Source of the DNA: Competibacter_A sp037045535
GTDB lineage: Bacteria > Pseudomonadota > Gammaproteobacteria > Competibacterales > Competibacteraceae
Assembly (NCBI GenBank): GCA_037045535.1
Contig: JBAOHI010000073.1
Location: forward strand, 682,001-746,000
Direction of reading: 5' to 3'
Length of the DNA: 64,000 nt
The position numbers and the translations under genes are program-made. Below are positions 27,680-38,280 of the stretch, piece after piece. Each line of letters starts with the position of its first letter. The stretch's first letter is position 1. Under the pieces are notes generated by a model. The model was not told where the DNA came from. It made no database searches and saw only the letters and a list, made by a program, of their open reading frames with translations.

Positions 27680-27706
27680 GATCAAGTTCTTATCATTTTC
27701 GGAATC
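27680..27706 (+). promoter_or_regulatory. conserved upstream motif, copy 2
   Basis: GATCAAGTTCTTATCATT followed by TTCGGAATC, 58 bp before the start at 27738, matches the motif at 23921 in sequence and distance. A looser, inverted version (TCAATTCTTATTCTCATTTC on the minus strand, 27552-27572) lies close to the start of the papain-fold gene. Confidence 0.5.
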
Positions 27707-27737
27707 ACCCCCGGGCGAACATCGTCCCAAATCGCCG

Positions 27738-29516
27738 ATGACAACAAGCGTCCACCGTTTCGCGGCTTTCGAACTCGATAGAGACTGCCGAGCCTTGCGA
27801 CTCAAGGGTCGCGAAGTTTCCTTGCAGCCCCTGATTTTTGACTTGCTCTGGCATCTCGTCGAAAACCAGGATCGGGTTGTGAGCAAAGAGGAACTGCTCG
27901 ACACCCTGTGGTCCGGTGTGATCGTCACGGAGAGTTCCTTGCAACGAGCGGTCAGTCTGGCGCGAGCGGCCTTGCAGCAGGGCGGACTGGGAGAAGCGAT
28001 CCGCAACTATGCGCGGCGGGGATACCGCTTCCATATCGACGCTCTAGAACCGGTGACCGATGCCACCCCGCACGAGACCTCTGCGACCACCGAGGCGGAC
28101 CGCTGCTTCGCCCACGCCCAGTGGAAGGCTGCCACGCAAGGCTTCGCCGAGGCGGATCGCGCGGCGCCGCTGGACGCGGAATCGCTCGAACGTTGGGCCA
28201 ACGCCGCCCTGTACGCAGGCGATCTGGCGAGCGCCGTGCTCCCCTTGGAGCGCGCCGCCGTTTCCTATTCCAGCCGGGGCGAGCATGAGGCGGCTGCCCG
28301 GGTCACGATCGGCCTGGCACGCATCCAACTTGAGTCATTGAATGTGGCGGTGGCTCAAGGCTGTCTGCGTCGCGCGACGCGTTTGCTGAGCGGACTACCC
28401 CGTGGCGAACAGCATGGCTTCCTGGCGTGGATGACGGCGCGACTGTATTTGAATAACGGTGACTTGCCCGAGGCCATCCGATACGCGCTGGAGGCTCGCG
28501 ACATCGGACGCGCGTTACAAAACACGGATATCGAGACCATGGGCCTTCTGTTATGGGGCATCGGGCTGCAAGCTAACGGCGAGACCACTCTTGGCATGGA
28601 ATTGCAGGACGAGGCCGCTGCTGCCGTGCTGGCGGGCGACATCTCGCCCCTGGTGGGAGGGTTGGTTTACTGCGGCGTCATTTCCAGTTGCTGCAACTGC
28701 GGCGATTGGCCGCGCGCCGAGCAATGGACAGACAGTTTCACGCGCTGGTGTGAGCGCAGCAACATCGAGACCTTCTCTGGAGCCTGCCTCATCCATCGGG
28801 CGGAAATCTTCGCCGTATCGGGCAAGCTGGATCAAGCGCGGGATACGATCAGCCGGGGCGATTCGATCATTCGCAGCGGCGCCCCTTGGGCACTCGGGGA
28901 TGCCTACCGTCTGATGGGAGATTTGCACCTCGCCTGTGGGGAGATGGATGCGGCGGAGCGTGATTATCAGCACGCCTACCAACACGGCTTCGACCCGTAC
29001 CCCGGTTACGCGATCCTGCTCCATCGGCGCGGTCGCAGCGGTGAGGCGATCAGAGGGCTGAAGCGTGCCGCAGCGCTGACCCACTGGCTGGCGGGCGAAC
29101 GCAGAGGCTGCTGTCTCGCTCACGCCGCCGAGATTGCGGCCCTCGCGGGACAACTGGACGAAGCGCGTGCGCTCCTCGAGATTCTCGACCAGTCACCCAA
29201 ACTGTGGGAGTCGGGTGCTGTCACCGGTCAGGTCGAACGTGCTCGCGCCGAGTTCCTCTGGGCGACGGGGCAGGAGGACGAAGCATTCGGCTTATTTCGC
29301 CGCGCCATCGAAACCCTCAAGCGCAAGCGCGCCATCATGGACGCGGCGCTAGCCCGCCTGCGGCTAGCGGAGGCTTTCGTCGCGCGGGGCGAGCATGCGG
29401 CGGCGGACATGGAACTCCATGCCGCCGAAGCGGTGTTCGAAGCCGCCGGCGCCACCGGATATCTGGCGCAATGCCAAGCCCTGCGAACCACGGCGATGCG
29501 AGCGTCATCCAAGTAA
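27738..29516 (+). CDS. winged-helix DNA-binding/TPR transcriptional regulator (copy 2)
   Basis: A 592-residue paralogue of the protein at 23977, alike through the winged helix (FELDRDCRALRLKGREVSLQ, DRVVSKEELLDTLWSGVIV, NYARRGYRFHID) and the helical repeat region (RGEQHGFLAWMTARLYL, HWLAGERRGCCLAHAAEIAA). The C-terminus YLAQCQALRTTAMRASSK is probably the native end lost from copy 1. Cytoplasmic; the TPR part may sense a protein or peptide. It is divergent from the putative papain-fold hydrolase. Confidence 0.86.
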   Translation: MTTSVHRFAAFELDRDCRALRLKGREVSLQPLIFDLLWHLVENQDRVVSKEELLDTLWSGVIVTESSLQRAVSLARAALQQGGLGEAIRNYARRGYRFHIDALEPVTDATPHETSATTEADRCFAHAQWKAATQGFAEADRAAPLDAESLERWANAALYAGDLASAVLPLERAAVSYSSRGEHEAAARVTIGLARIQLESLNVAVAQGCLRRATRLLSGLPRGEQHGFLAWMTARLYLNNGDLPEAIRYALEARDIGRALQNTDIETMGLLLWGIGLQANGETTLGMELQDEAAAAVLAGDISPLVGGLVYCGVISSCCNCGDWPRAEQWTDSFTRWCERSNIETFSGACLIHRAEIFAVSGKLDQARDTISRGDSIIRSGAPWALGDAYRLMGDLHLACGEMDAAERDYQHAYQHGFDPYPGYAILLHRRGRSGEAIRGLKRAAALTHWLAGERRGCCLAHAAEIAALAGQLDEARALLEILDQSPKLWESGAVTGQVERARAEFLWATGQEDEAFGLFRRAIETLKRKRAIMDAALARLRLAEAFVARGEHAAADMELHAAEAVFEAAGATGYLAQCQALRTTAMRASSK

Positions 29517-29589
29517 CGCGAGTAACGTGTCCGGGGCTTGCACGTTCGATGGGATGTCGCCATTACCCGCTATTCCACCGGATAGTGGT

Positions 29590-30417
29590 TCAATACACCA
29601 CTAGCTTGACCAACATAAACACCGCCACCGCCACGATCATCCCGGCGAACAGCTTTTGCAGGGTAGGTCCGGCGATGCGTCGCCCCACGGCGATTCCCGA
29701 TGCCATGCCGCCCAAACCGCCCAACACGAAGCCGGTGGTCGTGCCGACATCCAAGCGATGACCGGCAAGAATGTGGGACAGCAACCCAATCATACTGATG
29801 ATCGCGATCACCCACAGCGAGGTAGCGACCGCCCGCCGCATCGGCAACGAAGCCACCAGCACCAGCGCCGGCACGATCAGAAAGCCGCCGCCCACGCCGA
29901 ACAGTCCGGACAGCAAGCCGGTGGCAGAACCGGCCAGTGCCAGCCGTACCGCGCAACGCGAGGTGAATTGTAGCTGGCCAGTAGGATCATAGCGGCAGAC
30001 CGGGCTAGCGCTGTCGTCGCTGGGGTCGGCGCCGGCGCGGACGATGCGGGTTTCCTCCGGTCGGCGGCTGGCTTGCCGCCACATGCGCAACGCTATCCCC
30101 AGCATCAGCAGGGCGAAACACGTCAAGAGCGCCGATTCCGAAAAGCGGGGACTCAGCCAGGCACCCAACGGTGCGCCGATGATGCCGGATAGACCGAAGA
30201 TGACCGCGATCCGGTATTCGGCCTGGCCGTCGCGCCAACGCGCCAAGCCACCGCCCAGCGCGGTCGCGCCGACAGCCGCCAGCGAGATGACCACCGCCGC
30301 GTGCGCCGGTACGTGCAGTCCGTACACCAACAAAGGTACGGCAAACACGGAGCCGCCGCCGCCGGTCAGGCCCAGCGCAAAACCGATAATCAGGCCAAAT
30401 AGCAGACTGAGAATCAT
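29590..30417 (-). CDS. TSUP-family (TauE/SafE) sulfite/sulfonate-type permease
   Basis: A 275-residue membrane protein with about eight hydrophobic helices in two related halves. Typical pieces are GFALGLTGGGGSVFAVPLLV in the first half and TGLLSGLFGVGGGFLIVPAL in the second, the paired glycine-rich motifs of TauE/SafE proteins. These move sulfite, sulfoacetate or similar anions. It is 23 bp downstream of the PhzF-like gene and probably co-transcribed. Confidence 0.9.
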   Translation of the reverse strand: MILSLLFGLIIGFALGLTGGGGSVFAVPLLVYGLHVPAHAAVVISLAAVGATALGGGLARWRDGQAEYRIAVIFGLSGIIGAPLGAWLSPRFSESALLTCFALLMLGIALRMWRQASRRPEETRIVRAGADPSDDSASPVCRYDPTGQLQFTSRCAVRLALAGSATGLLSGLFGVGGGFLIVPALVLVASLPMRRAVATSLWVIAIISMIGLLSHILAGHRLDVGTTTGFVLGGLGGMASGIAVGRRIAGPTLQKLFAGMIVAVAVFMLVKLVVY

Positions 30418-30440
30418 GGCACATTATCCTTTGAATTCGA

Positions 30441-31229
30441 TCAGATCTCGATCATGATTTCCGCTTCCATGAAGGTGACGGCCCGGCCCGCCAGCTTGAC
30501 TCGGTCACCTTGCAATTCACATTCGATTTCCCCGCCACGTTTGGAAACCTGCCGTGCCGACAGGCGGTTTTTCCCCAGCCGAGCCGCCCAGTACGGGGCC
30601 AGCTCGCAGTGGGCCGAACCCGTCACGGGATCTTCCGGGATGCCGAATTTAGGGGCGAAGAACCGGCTGACGAAATCTACGTCTTGTCCGCGCGCCGTCA
30701 CGATGACCCCTCGACGGTCCAGTCGCCGCAGTGCTTCGAAATTGGGGACGACGGCACGAACCCGTTCATCCGATTCAAACACGCAAACATAATCGGCGGC
30801 AGCCAGCGTCTCCACTGGTTGGCATCCCAATCCTTCGATTAAAGCATCGGGTGCAACGCAAGACTGGGGTGGCGCAGCGGGAAAATCCATCACCAACCAC
30901 GATCCTTGCCGCTCCACCAGCAGTTCCCCGCTGCGCGTCTGAAATGCGATGACCGGTTGCCGATAGCCCAGAATCTCGAACAGTACGTGAGCCGTTGCCA
31001 GGGTTGCGTGGCCGCACAAATCCACCTCGGCGACCGGCGTGAACCAGCGCAGATGAAAGCCGGTAGGAGAAGGCACGAAAAAAGCGGTTTCGGACAGGTT
31101 GTTTTCCTCGGCGATGGCTTGGAGGATGCGATCTTCCAACCAAGCATCGAGCGGAACGACCGCGGCCGGATTGCCCTCGAACACGCGCGCCGCAAACGCA
31201 TCGATTTGATATTGCTTGAGCCTTGCCAT
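30441..31229 (-). CDS. PhzF-family isomerase/epimerase
   Basis: A 262-residue protein of the PhzF/diaminopimelate-epimerase fold. The catalytic glutamate motif NNLSETAFF is present (Glu47), as are RWFTPVAEVDLCGHATLATA and EDPVTGSAHCELAPYWA. PhzF proteins isomerise small dihydroaromatic or other acids; the substrate is unknown. It lies 23 bp from the dehydratase-like gene and 23 bp from the permease gene. Confidence 0.92.
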   Translation of the reverse strand: MARLKQYQIDAFAARVFEGNPAAVVPLDAWLEDRILQAIAEENNLSETAFFVPSPTGFHLRWFTPVAEVDLCGHATLATAHVLFEILGYRQPVIAFQTRSGELLVERQGSWLVMDFPAAPPQSCVAPDALIEGLGCQPVETLAAADYVCVFESDERVRAVVPNFEALRRLDRRGVIVTARGQDVDFVSRFFAPKFGIPEDPVTGSAHCELAPYWAARLGKNRLSARQVSKRGGEIECELQGDRVKLAGRAVTFMEAEIMIEI

Positions 31230-31252
31230 GCAGGATTCCTACGTGGTCGAGA

Positions 31253-32230
31253 TCAGATTTCGACTGGGCCACTGTCCTCGGCGAGCACGGCGGCATACGC
31301 TTGCCGATCCACGTTGCCGCCCGATAGCACTACCGCAATTCGACGGCCCACGATTCGCGATTTCTCCTGAAGGGCGGCAGCCAACCCAGCGGCGCCTGCG
31401 CCTTCGGCGACGTTGTGAGTACACTCGAACAGCAAGCGCATCACGGCAGCGATCTCGCCGTCGGTGACCTGGACGACGCGATCCACTCCGCGCCAGATCG
31501 TTTCCAACGCCTCGGGTTCCGGCGTGCGACAGGCCATGCCGTCAGCGATTTGCGTGGTAACGGGATGTTCGACCAAACGTCGCGCCACAAAGGAGTGGGC
31601 ATAGGCCGGCGCTTGAGCGGATACGACCCCGACGATTTCGGTCTTCAAGCCCAAGGCATCCCGGGCAGCGATCATCCCGCAAATTCCCGAACCGAGCCCG
31701 ATCGGCACATACGCAACGTCGATATCAGAAACGGCCCGCAGGAGTTCCAAACTGTAGGTGGCCACTCCGCTCACCAGCAGCCGGTGAAAAGATGGCACCA
31801 GATGCAGTTCCCGCTCACACGCCAAGGTTTGGGCATGTTCTCGGGCAGATTGAAAATCGTCGCCGTGCTCGATCAACTCGACGCCCAGCGCTCGCATGGC
31901 GGCGTTTTTCTCCCGGCCGTTGCCGTGGGGCACGACGATAATCGCCGGGATTCCGAACCGCCGCGCCGCGTAACCGACCGATTGACCGTGATTGCCACGC
32001 GTGGCGCTGATGACGCCTTTGATGCCCGGAGCGGAACGGGCAAGCTGGTCGAAGTAGACCAGCCCGCCGCGAATCTTGAAAGCGCCGACCGGGGTGTGGT
32101 TTTCGTGTTTGATCCAGATTTCCGTGCCGAGCCGCTCGCAGAGTAAAGGCCATCGATATTGTGGCGTGGGCGGGATGACGGCGTAGACAATTCGGCCGGC
32201 GGATTCGAGTTCGTTCAGGGTGAGTTGCAT
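31253..32230 (-). CDS. threonine/serine dehydratase-like PLP enzyme
   Basis: A 325-residue fold-type II PLP enzyme. The PLP lysine is in HTPVGAFKIRGG (Lys52), the phosphate-binding loop in VPIGLGSGICGM, and ATRGNHGQSVGYAARRFG is the substrate-binding loop. It lacks the C-terminal ACT-like domain of biosynthetic IlvA, which puts it near catabolic TdcB-type or related dehydratases. First gene of a probable three-gene operon with PhzF and TSUP. Confidence 0.88.
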   Translation of the reverse strand: MQLTLNELESAGRIVYAVIPPTPQYRWPLLCERLGTEIWIKHENHTPVGAFKIRGGLVYFDQLARSAPGIKGVISATRGNHGQSVGYAARRFGIPAIIVVPHGNGREKNAAMRALGVELIEHGDDFQSAREHAQTLACERELHLVPSFHRLLVSGVATYSLELLRAVSDIDVAYVPIGLGSGICGMIAARDALGLKTEIVGVVSAQAPAYAHSFVARRLVEHPVTTQIADGMACRTPEPEALETIWRGVDRVVQVTDGEIAAVMRLLFECTHNVAEGAGAAGLAAALQEKSRIVGRRIAVVLSGGNVDRQAYAAVLAEDSGPVEI

Positions 32231-32300
32231 GGCAGCAGTCCGCGCCCTTCGGAGCGCGATTGGTCACCGCGCTTCGCTAGCAGGCTGAATGTTTGGAATC

Positions 32301-32348
32301 AAAAAGCGGTGTTCCCGCCCGGCTTCGAACCGCGACGTGAACACCGCT
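32301..32348 (-). terminator. rho-independent terminator after icd
   Basis: On the minus strand AGCGGTGTTC and GAACACCGCT (plus-strand arms 32305-32314 and 32339-32348) form a perfect 10-bp stem around a 24-base loop, followed by five T (plus-strand A-run 32301-32305). The loop contains a small TTCGAA hairpin. It ends icd transcription before the dehydratase gene. Confidence 0.8.
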
Positions 32349-32378
32349 CCGATGTTTTAACGGCAGCCGACGATTAGA

Positions 32379-34145
<1,767 letters not shown>

Positions 34146-34323
34146 GAACCCTCCTGACGCTAATGAGTTTTTCCACAGAGGTGCTGGAAGTGGATGGGAT
34201 GCTTGACAGATGCCGCGTTCGACGCGAAAAAAGCGCGTTTAAACTACACGCAAACGTCTTTTCTGTCCACGATGACCAGATGAGGAAGAATCGCTCCCTG
34301 TTTTCAAATTTCACGTTATTGCC

Positions 34324-35265
34324 ATGACTTTGAACGAATTGCGCTACATCGTCGCTGTCGCTCGTGAGCGGCATTTCGGTCGCGCCGCCGAAGCGTGTCA
34401 CATTAGCCAACCCACGCTGAGCGTAGCGGTACGCAAGCTGGAAGACGAACTGGGCGTGGCGCTGTTCGAGCGTGCGCCTGGCGAGGTGGCGATCACGCCG
34501 GTTGGTCGGCGCATCGTTGAGCAGGCCCAGCGCGTGCTGGAAGAAGCCGCCGCCGTCAAACGGCTCGCCAGCCAGGGCCAGGACGAGCTGGCCGGTATCC
34601 TGCGGCTCGGCGTCATTTACACGATCGGACCTTACCTGCTGCCGCATCTGATTCCGCGCTTGCGCCGCCGAGCACCTCACATGCCGTTGCAGATCGAGGA
34701 GAACTATACGGCGGTGTTGAACGAACGGCTCAAGGACGGCGAGCTGGACGTGCTGATCCTGTCGCTGCCATTCCAGGAACCGGGGGTAGTGACGCGGTCC
34801 ATATACGAAGAGCCCTTCGTGGTGTTGGTGCCGACCGGCCATCCGCTGGAGCAGGCGACCACCATCGACGCGCCGACTCTGGCTCGGCAGGATTTGCTGC
34901 TACTTGGACCCGGCCACTGCTTTCGGGATCAAGTTCTGCGCTTCTGTCCTGAGTGCAACCGGTTGAGCGTAGCCTCGGACAACATGCAAAGAACACTGGA
35001 GGGCAGCTCGCTGGAGACTATCCGCTTGATGGTCGCCACCGGAATGGGCATCACCATTCTGCCCTATACCTCGGTCAGTGGTTATGCCCAGGTCAGCGAT
35101 CTACTCAGCGTTCGGCCGTTCGCAGCGCCGGCGCCGACTCGGGTCGTGGCATTGGCCTGGCGCAAAAGTTTTCCACGCCATCGCGTCATCGATCTATTGG
35201 CGGAAGCGATTCATGCTTGCCCACTGGGCGAAGCGGTCCAGCTGCTGGAACCGGCGGCGGGGTGA
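34324..35265 (+). CDS. oxyR: hydrogen peroxide-inducible regulator OxyR
   Basis: LysR-family activator of peroxide defence. The 313-residue protein has the N-terminal helix-turn-helix (RYIVAVARERHFGRAAEACH, ISQPTLSVAVRKLEDELG) and a sensor domain with the redox cysteine pair in GHCFRDQVLRFC. These fall at Cys199 and Cys208, exactly the E. coli OxyR numbering, which separates it from other LysR proteins. Divergent from icd with 178 bp between. Its 3' end overlaps the trmO 3' end by 80 bp on opposite strands. Confidence 0.95.
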   Translation: MTLNELRYIVAVARERHFGRAAEACHISQPTLSVAVRKLEDELGVALFERAPGEVAITPVGRRIVEQAQRVLEEAAAVKRLASQGQDELAGILRLGVIYTIGPYLLPHLIPRLRRRAPHMPLQIEENYTAVLNERLKDGELDVLILSLPFQEPGVVTRSIYEEPFVVLVPTGHPLEQATTIDAPTLARQDLLLLGPGHCFRDQVLRFCPECNRLSVASDNMQRTLEGSSLETIRLMVATGMGITILPYTSVSGYAQVSDLLSVRPFAAPAPTRVVALAWRKSFPRHRVIDLLAEAIHACPLGEAVQLLEPAAG

Positions 35266-35959
35266 TTTCCGGCTCGATATCGGTCACATACGCCAGGTCG
35301 CCGCGCATTTCCCAGCGCACGTCGCAATCGTGCAGCTTCATACCGTAATGCTGGGGCGCGGCCTGGGACCGCTCGTAAGCTGGGCGGGGATCATGACGCA
35401 ACAATTGAACGATCAGCTCACGTAAGTCGCCGCATGGCCAAGCCGCGCAAAACGCCGCCGCCGCCCCGCTGAATTCGACCGTCAATCCCGACATCGGCGC
35501 TTCGGTCGCGAATCCTCCGGTCGCGGTCGGAATGGAGTCGGCGTAGGGCAAATAGGGCTTGATATCCAGCACTGGCGTTCCGTCCAGCAAATCCACCCCA
35601 CTGAGATGCAGCGTGATACGCCCCTGCTCGGTCGTGATCCGGTCCAGCGCCACCGCTGACAAACCGATCGGATTAGGCCGAAACGGGGAGCGAGTAGCAA
35701 ACACGCCCAAGCGCCGGTTACCACCCAGCCGGGGCGGGCGCACTGTCGGCCGCCAGCGACCCGCTGGCACACCGTGGAATGCGAACACCAACCAAAGATG
35801 CGAGAAACCTTCCAACCCGCGCACCGTCGCCGGCTGATTGTAAGGGGGTAGCAATTCCAGCGCTGCTCGCGCCGCCGGAGCCAATCCCGCCTGACGCGGA
35901 ATGCCAAACCTTTCGCGAAAGCAGGAGCGCACGATGCCGACGGGCGCGAACCGGAACAC
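35186..35959 (-). CDS. trmO: tRNA m6t6A37 methyltransferase TrmO (TsaA/YaeB family)
   Basis: N6-methylates t6A at position 37 of threonine tRNAs using SAM. The 257-residue protein begins FRFAPVGIVRSCFRERFGIP and carries LEGFSHLWLVFAFH and RSPFRPNPIGLSAVAL, the signature of the YaeB/TsaA family, then DIKPYLPYADSI. A GTG start directly abuts the corA stop. The last ~25 residues (TPPPVPAAGPLRPVGKHE) read antisense through oxyR and are probably not conserved. Confidence 0.88.
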   Translation of the reverse strand: MFRFAPVGIVRSCFRERFGIPRQAGLAPAARAALELLPPYNQPATVRGLEGFSHLWLVFAFHGVPAGRWRPTVRPPRLGGNRRLGVFATRSPFRPNPIGLSAVALDRITTEQGRITLHLSGVDLLDGTPVLDIKPYLPYADSIPTATGGFATEAPMSGLTVEFSGAAAAFCAAWPCGDLRELIVQLLRHDPRPAYERSQAAPQHYGMKLHDCDVRWEMRGDLAYVTDIEPEITPPPVPAAGPLRPVGKHESLPPIDR

Positions 35960-36931
35960 CTACAACCACCCCGATTTCTTGAGATAGCGGTAGAGGCACA
36001 GGCAGGCAACGCCCACGCTGCCCATCACAATGGGATAGCCATACGTCCATTCCAGCTCGGGAAACCACCCTTTGAAGTTCATGCCGTAAATACTGAACAC
36101 CATGGTCGGAATCGCCAGTAGCGCGCCCCAACCGGCCAGCTTCTTGGTCGCCTCGTTCTGGCGAGATGCGCCCAGCGACAGGCTGATTTGCAGGGCAAGC
36201 GCCAGCGTTTCCCGGATGGTGTCTATCGACTCGTTGATACGCAGCGCGTGATCGTGGACATCACGAAAATAGGGCCGAATATCGTCAGAAATTTGGCTGT
36301 CGAATACGTCGGTCAGCAAATAGTTGCACACTTCGGTGAGCGGTGCCGCGGCACGGCGTAATTCCACCAGATCGCGCTTGAGTTCGTACAAACGGCTGAT
36401 GTCGCCCTCATCGAAATCGCCCTTGAAAAACCGCTCTTCCAACTCCTCCACTGCATCCTCAACGGTATTGAGAATCGGAAAATAGTTGTCCACCACAAAA
36501 TCGAGGATAGCGTACAGCACAAAACCTGGCCCCTTGCTCAGCAGGCGCGGTGCGCGTTCGCAACGATCGCGCACCGAAGCATAGGGCAACGAAGCACCAT
36601 GCCGCACCGATACCAGATAGCGAGGGCCAACGAACAGATGAGTTTCGCCGAAATCCACCTTGCCATCGTTGGCCTGAGCGGTGCGCAGCACCACGAACAG
36701 ACAATCGCCGTAACGCTCCACCTTGGGGCGCTGGTGGGCATGATGGGCGTCCTCGGCGGCGAGTTCGTGCAAGCCGAACAGCTCCTTGACCCGGACCATC
36801 AAATCCTCGTCCGGTTCGCGCAAGCCTAGCCAAACAAAAGCATCGGTTCGCTCGCACAGCGTCGGAATATCCTCCAGCGTGATGCTGGACAGCTTGCGGC
36901 CGTCGGCGTAGGCCGTGCAGTTCACAATCAT
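35960..36931 (-). CDS. corA: CorA-family magnesium/cobalt transporter
   Basis: A 323-residue pentameric channel-type transporter subunit. It has a cytoplasmic alpha/beta N-terminal domain, a long helix (INESIDTIRETLALALQISL) and two C-terminal membrane helices separated by the family signature YGMNF. The C-terminus YRYLKKSGWL is basic as usual. The ATG at 36931 (MIVNCTAYADGRKLSSITL) gives a normal-length protein. Its TAG stop abuts the trmO start. Confidence 0.93.
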   Translation of the reverse strand: MIVNCTAYADGRKLSSITLEDIPTLCERTDAFVWLGLREPDEDLMVRVKELFGLHELAAEDAHHAHQRPKVERYGDCLFVVLRTAQANDGKVDFGETHLFVGPRYLVSVRHGASLPYASVRDRCERAPRLLSKGPGFVLYAILDFVVDNYFPILNTVEDAVEELEERFFKGDFDEGDISRLYELKRDLVELRRAAAPLTEVCNYLLTDVFDSQISDDIRPYFRDVHDHALRINESIDTIRETLALALQISLSLGASRQNEATKKLAGWGALLAIPTMVFSIYGMNFKGWFPELEWTYGYPIVMGSVGVACLCLYRYLKKSGWL

Positions 36932-36995
36932 GGGTCGTACCCGGTGGGGGTCAAGGCCGGGCAAGCCGGGTAAGGGGTGGTAGAGGCTTGAGCGA

Positions 36996-37700
36996 TCAGT
37001 GGGGATGGCGGTGTGGTCGCGTCTCGGGCCGATACGGCTCTTCGCGGTCGTGCAGGTGCATCCGATAGTCAACAAAACCCGGACAATCGTCGAAATGAAG
37101 GAATGGATTGCCGGCGAGTTGCTCGGTCATGGTCGAGGTGGGAGTGATACCGTAATTGTGGCCAGGCCGGATCAGAGTGCCGCCCGGCAATCGCTCGCCT
37201 AAGCGTCGCAAAGTATGGTACATCTGTTCCGGGTCGCCGCCGCGCAAATCGCAGCGCCCGCAGCCGAACACGAACAGCGTATCGCCGGTGAGCACTTGGT
37301 CACCCAAACGATAGCAGGCGGAACCGGGGGTATGGCCGGGGGTATGCAGGATTTCGATTTCGGTCTCGCCTAGCCGAATGCGGTCGCCACCCTCGTGCAG
37401 GGTCGGCAGATCGAGATAGCGGTTCCAGAACGCCGCTTCGGTCCTCAGCAGATGCAGCTGGGCATCGCCGTGGTTCAGCAGGGCTTCAACGCCGTTGATA
37501 TGATCGAAATGGCTGTGGGTGAGTAGAATGTCGGTGATTCTCATCCCGTGTCGTTCGCATAGAGCGATGATGCTCGGCACGTCCCAAGCCGGATCCACCA
37601 CCGCTGCCCGATCACTAGCACGGTCGTGGATCACATAGATGAAATTGCCCATCCGTCCGAGTTCCAGGGCATGGATGGCGTAAGGTAGATCGACGGTCAT
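36996..37700 (-). CDS. metallo-beta-lactamase-fold hydrolase (glyoxalase II/persulfide dioxygenase-like)
   Basis: A 234-residue enzyme with the metal motif THSHFDHING, a second histidine in HTPGHTPGSACYRL, the bridging aspartate in VLTGDTLFVFGCGRCDL and a final histidine in RPGHNYGIT. The GRCDLRGGDPEQMY stretch is typical of the hydroxyacylglutathione hydrolase/ETHE1 side of the superfamily. Substrate is probably a glutathione thioester or persulfide. The ATG at 37700 follows a GAGA-rich site; the longer upstream frame is antisense to the next gene. Confidence 0.85.
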   Translation of the reverse strand: MTVDLPYAIHALELGRMGNFIYVIHDRASDRAAVVDPAWDVPSIIALCERHGMRITDILLTHSHFDHINGVEALLNHGDAQLHLLRTEAAFWNRYLDLPTLHEGGDRIRLGETEIEILHTPGHTPGSACYRLGDQVLTGDTLFVFGCGRCDLRGGDPEQMYHTLRRLGERLPGGTLIRPGHNYGITPTSTMTEQLAGNPFLHFDDCPGFVDYRMHLHDREEPYRPETRPHRHPH

Positions 37701-37802
37701 CGCTCGTTCTCCAGAGAGGGAAAGTGATCGCGCGGCGCCGCCAGCGGTTCGGCGGGCGCGGATGGCCTCGTTCGGATTGTATCGGTTCGGAGAAAATTGC
37801 TC

Positions 37803-38180
37803 ATGCGCTTCAGCCTCGAAATCGACGCCCACCGTTACTTCGTCAGAAGCTATGGGCCGGGCTGGGTCAACATCAGCGAACGGGAAATCCGTCAGAGCCT
37901 GATCGTCACGCCGGAACGACTGGTGACAGATTGGCCGCCGCAAGCATTTGCCGATTTGGAGGAGAGCCACTTCGAAGCGGTCGCCCAGCTCACACCTGAG
38001 ATTGTGGTACTGGGCACGGGCAGCCGGCAACAGTTCCCCTCTCCCCGGCTAATCCGGTCGTTGCTGGCGAAGGGCATCGGCGTGGAAGTCATGGATACGG
38101 CCGCCGCCTGCCGCACTTACAATATCATCATGCTGGAAGGCCGCCGGGTTGCGGCGGCCTTGCTGATGATTGCGGACTGA
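37803..38180 (+). CDS. Mth938-like (DUF498) protein
   Basis: A 125-residue protein of the Mth938/NDUFAF3 fold. The hallmark segments are FVRSYGPGWVNI, PEIVVLGTGSRQQFP and GIGVEVMDTAAACRTYNIIM followed by GRRVAAALL. Function in bacteria is unknown; the mitochondrial relative helps complex I assembly. ATG at 37803 is preferred over the TTG six bases before. Confidence 0.88.
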   Translation: MRFSLEIDAHRYFVRSYGPGWVNISEREIRQSLIVTPERLVTDWPPQAFADLEESHFEAVAQLTPEIVVLGTGSRQQFPSPRLIRSLLAKGIGVEVMDTAAACRTYNIIMLEGRRVAAALLMIAD

Positions 38181-38268
38181 CGCCTTCCCCGCAACATTCC
38201 GCCCGCACCGCAGTGACTAGCCCCGGTTTGCCAGGCGAACCTGCCAGACCGGCGGCGCGGGGAAGGCG
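38181..38268. repeat. nested inverted repeat between convergent genes
   Basis: A perfect 12-bp inverted repeat (CGCCTTCCCCGC at 38181-38192; GCGGGGAAGGCG at 38257-38268) encloses a second hairpin: CCGGTTTGCCAGG and CCTGCCAGACCGG (38223-38252) pair over 13 bp with two mismatches around a CGAA loop. The 88-base structure fills the gap between the DUF498 gene and the rpoS stop. No T-tract follows on either strand. It may act as a bidirectional transcription block or as a stabilising 3' structure for both mRNAs. Confidence 0.65.
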
Positions 38269-38280
38269 ACTAGGGAACGC

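Noticed and set aside
32310..32345. TTCGAA loop resembling a tRNA T-arm
   Set aside because: No D-arm, anticodon arm or acceptor stem can be built; the sequence is the loop of a terminator after icd.
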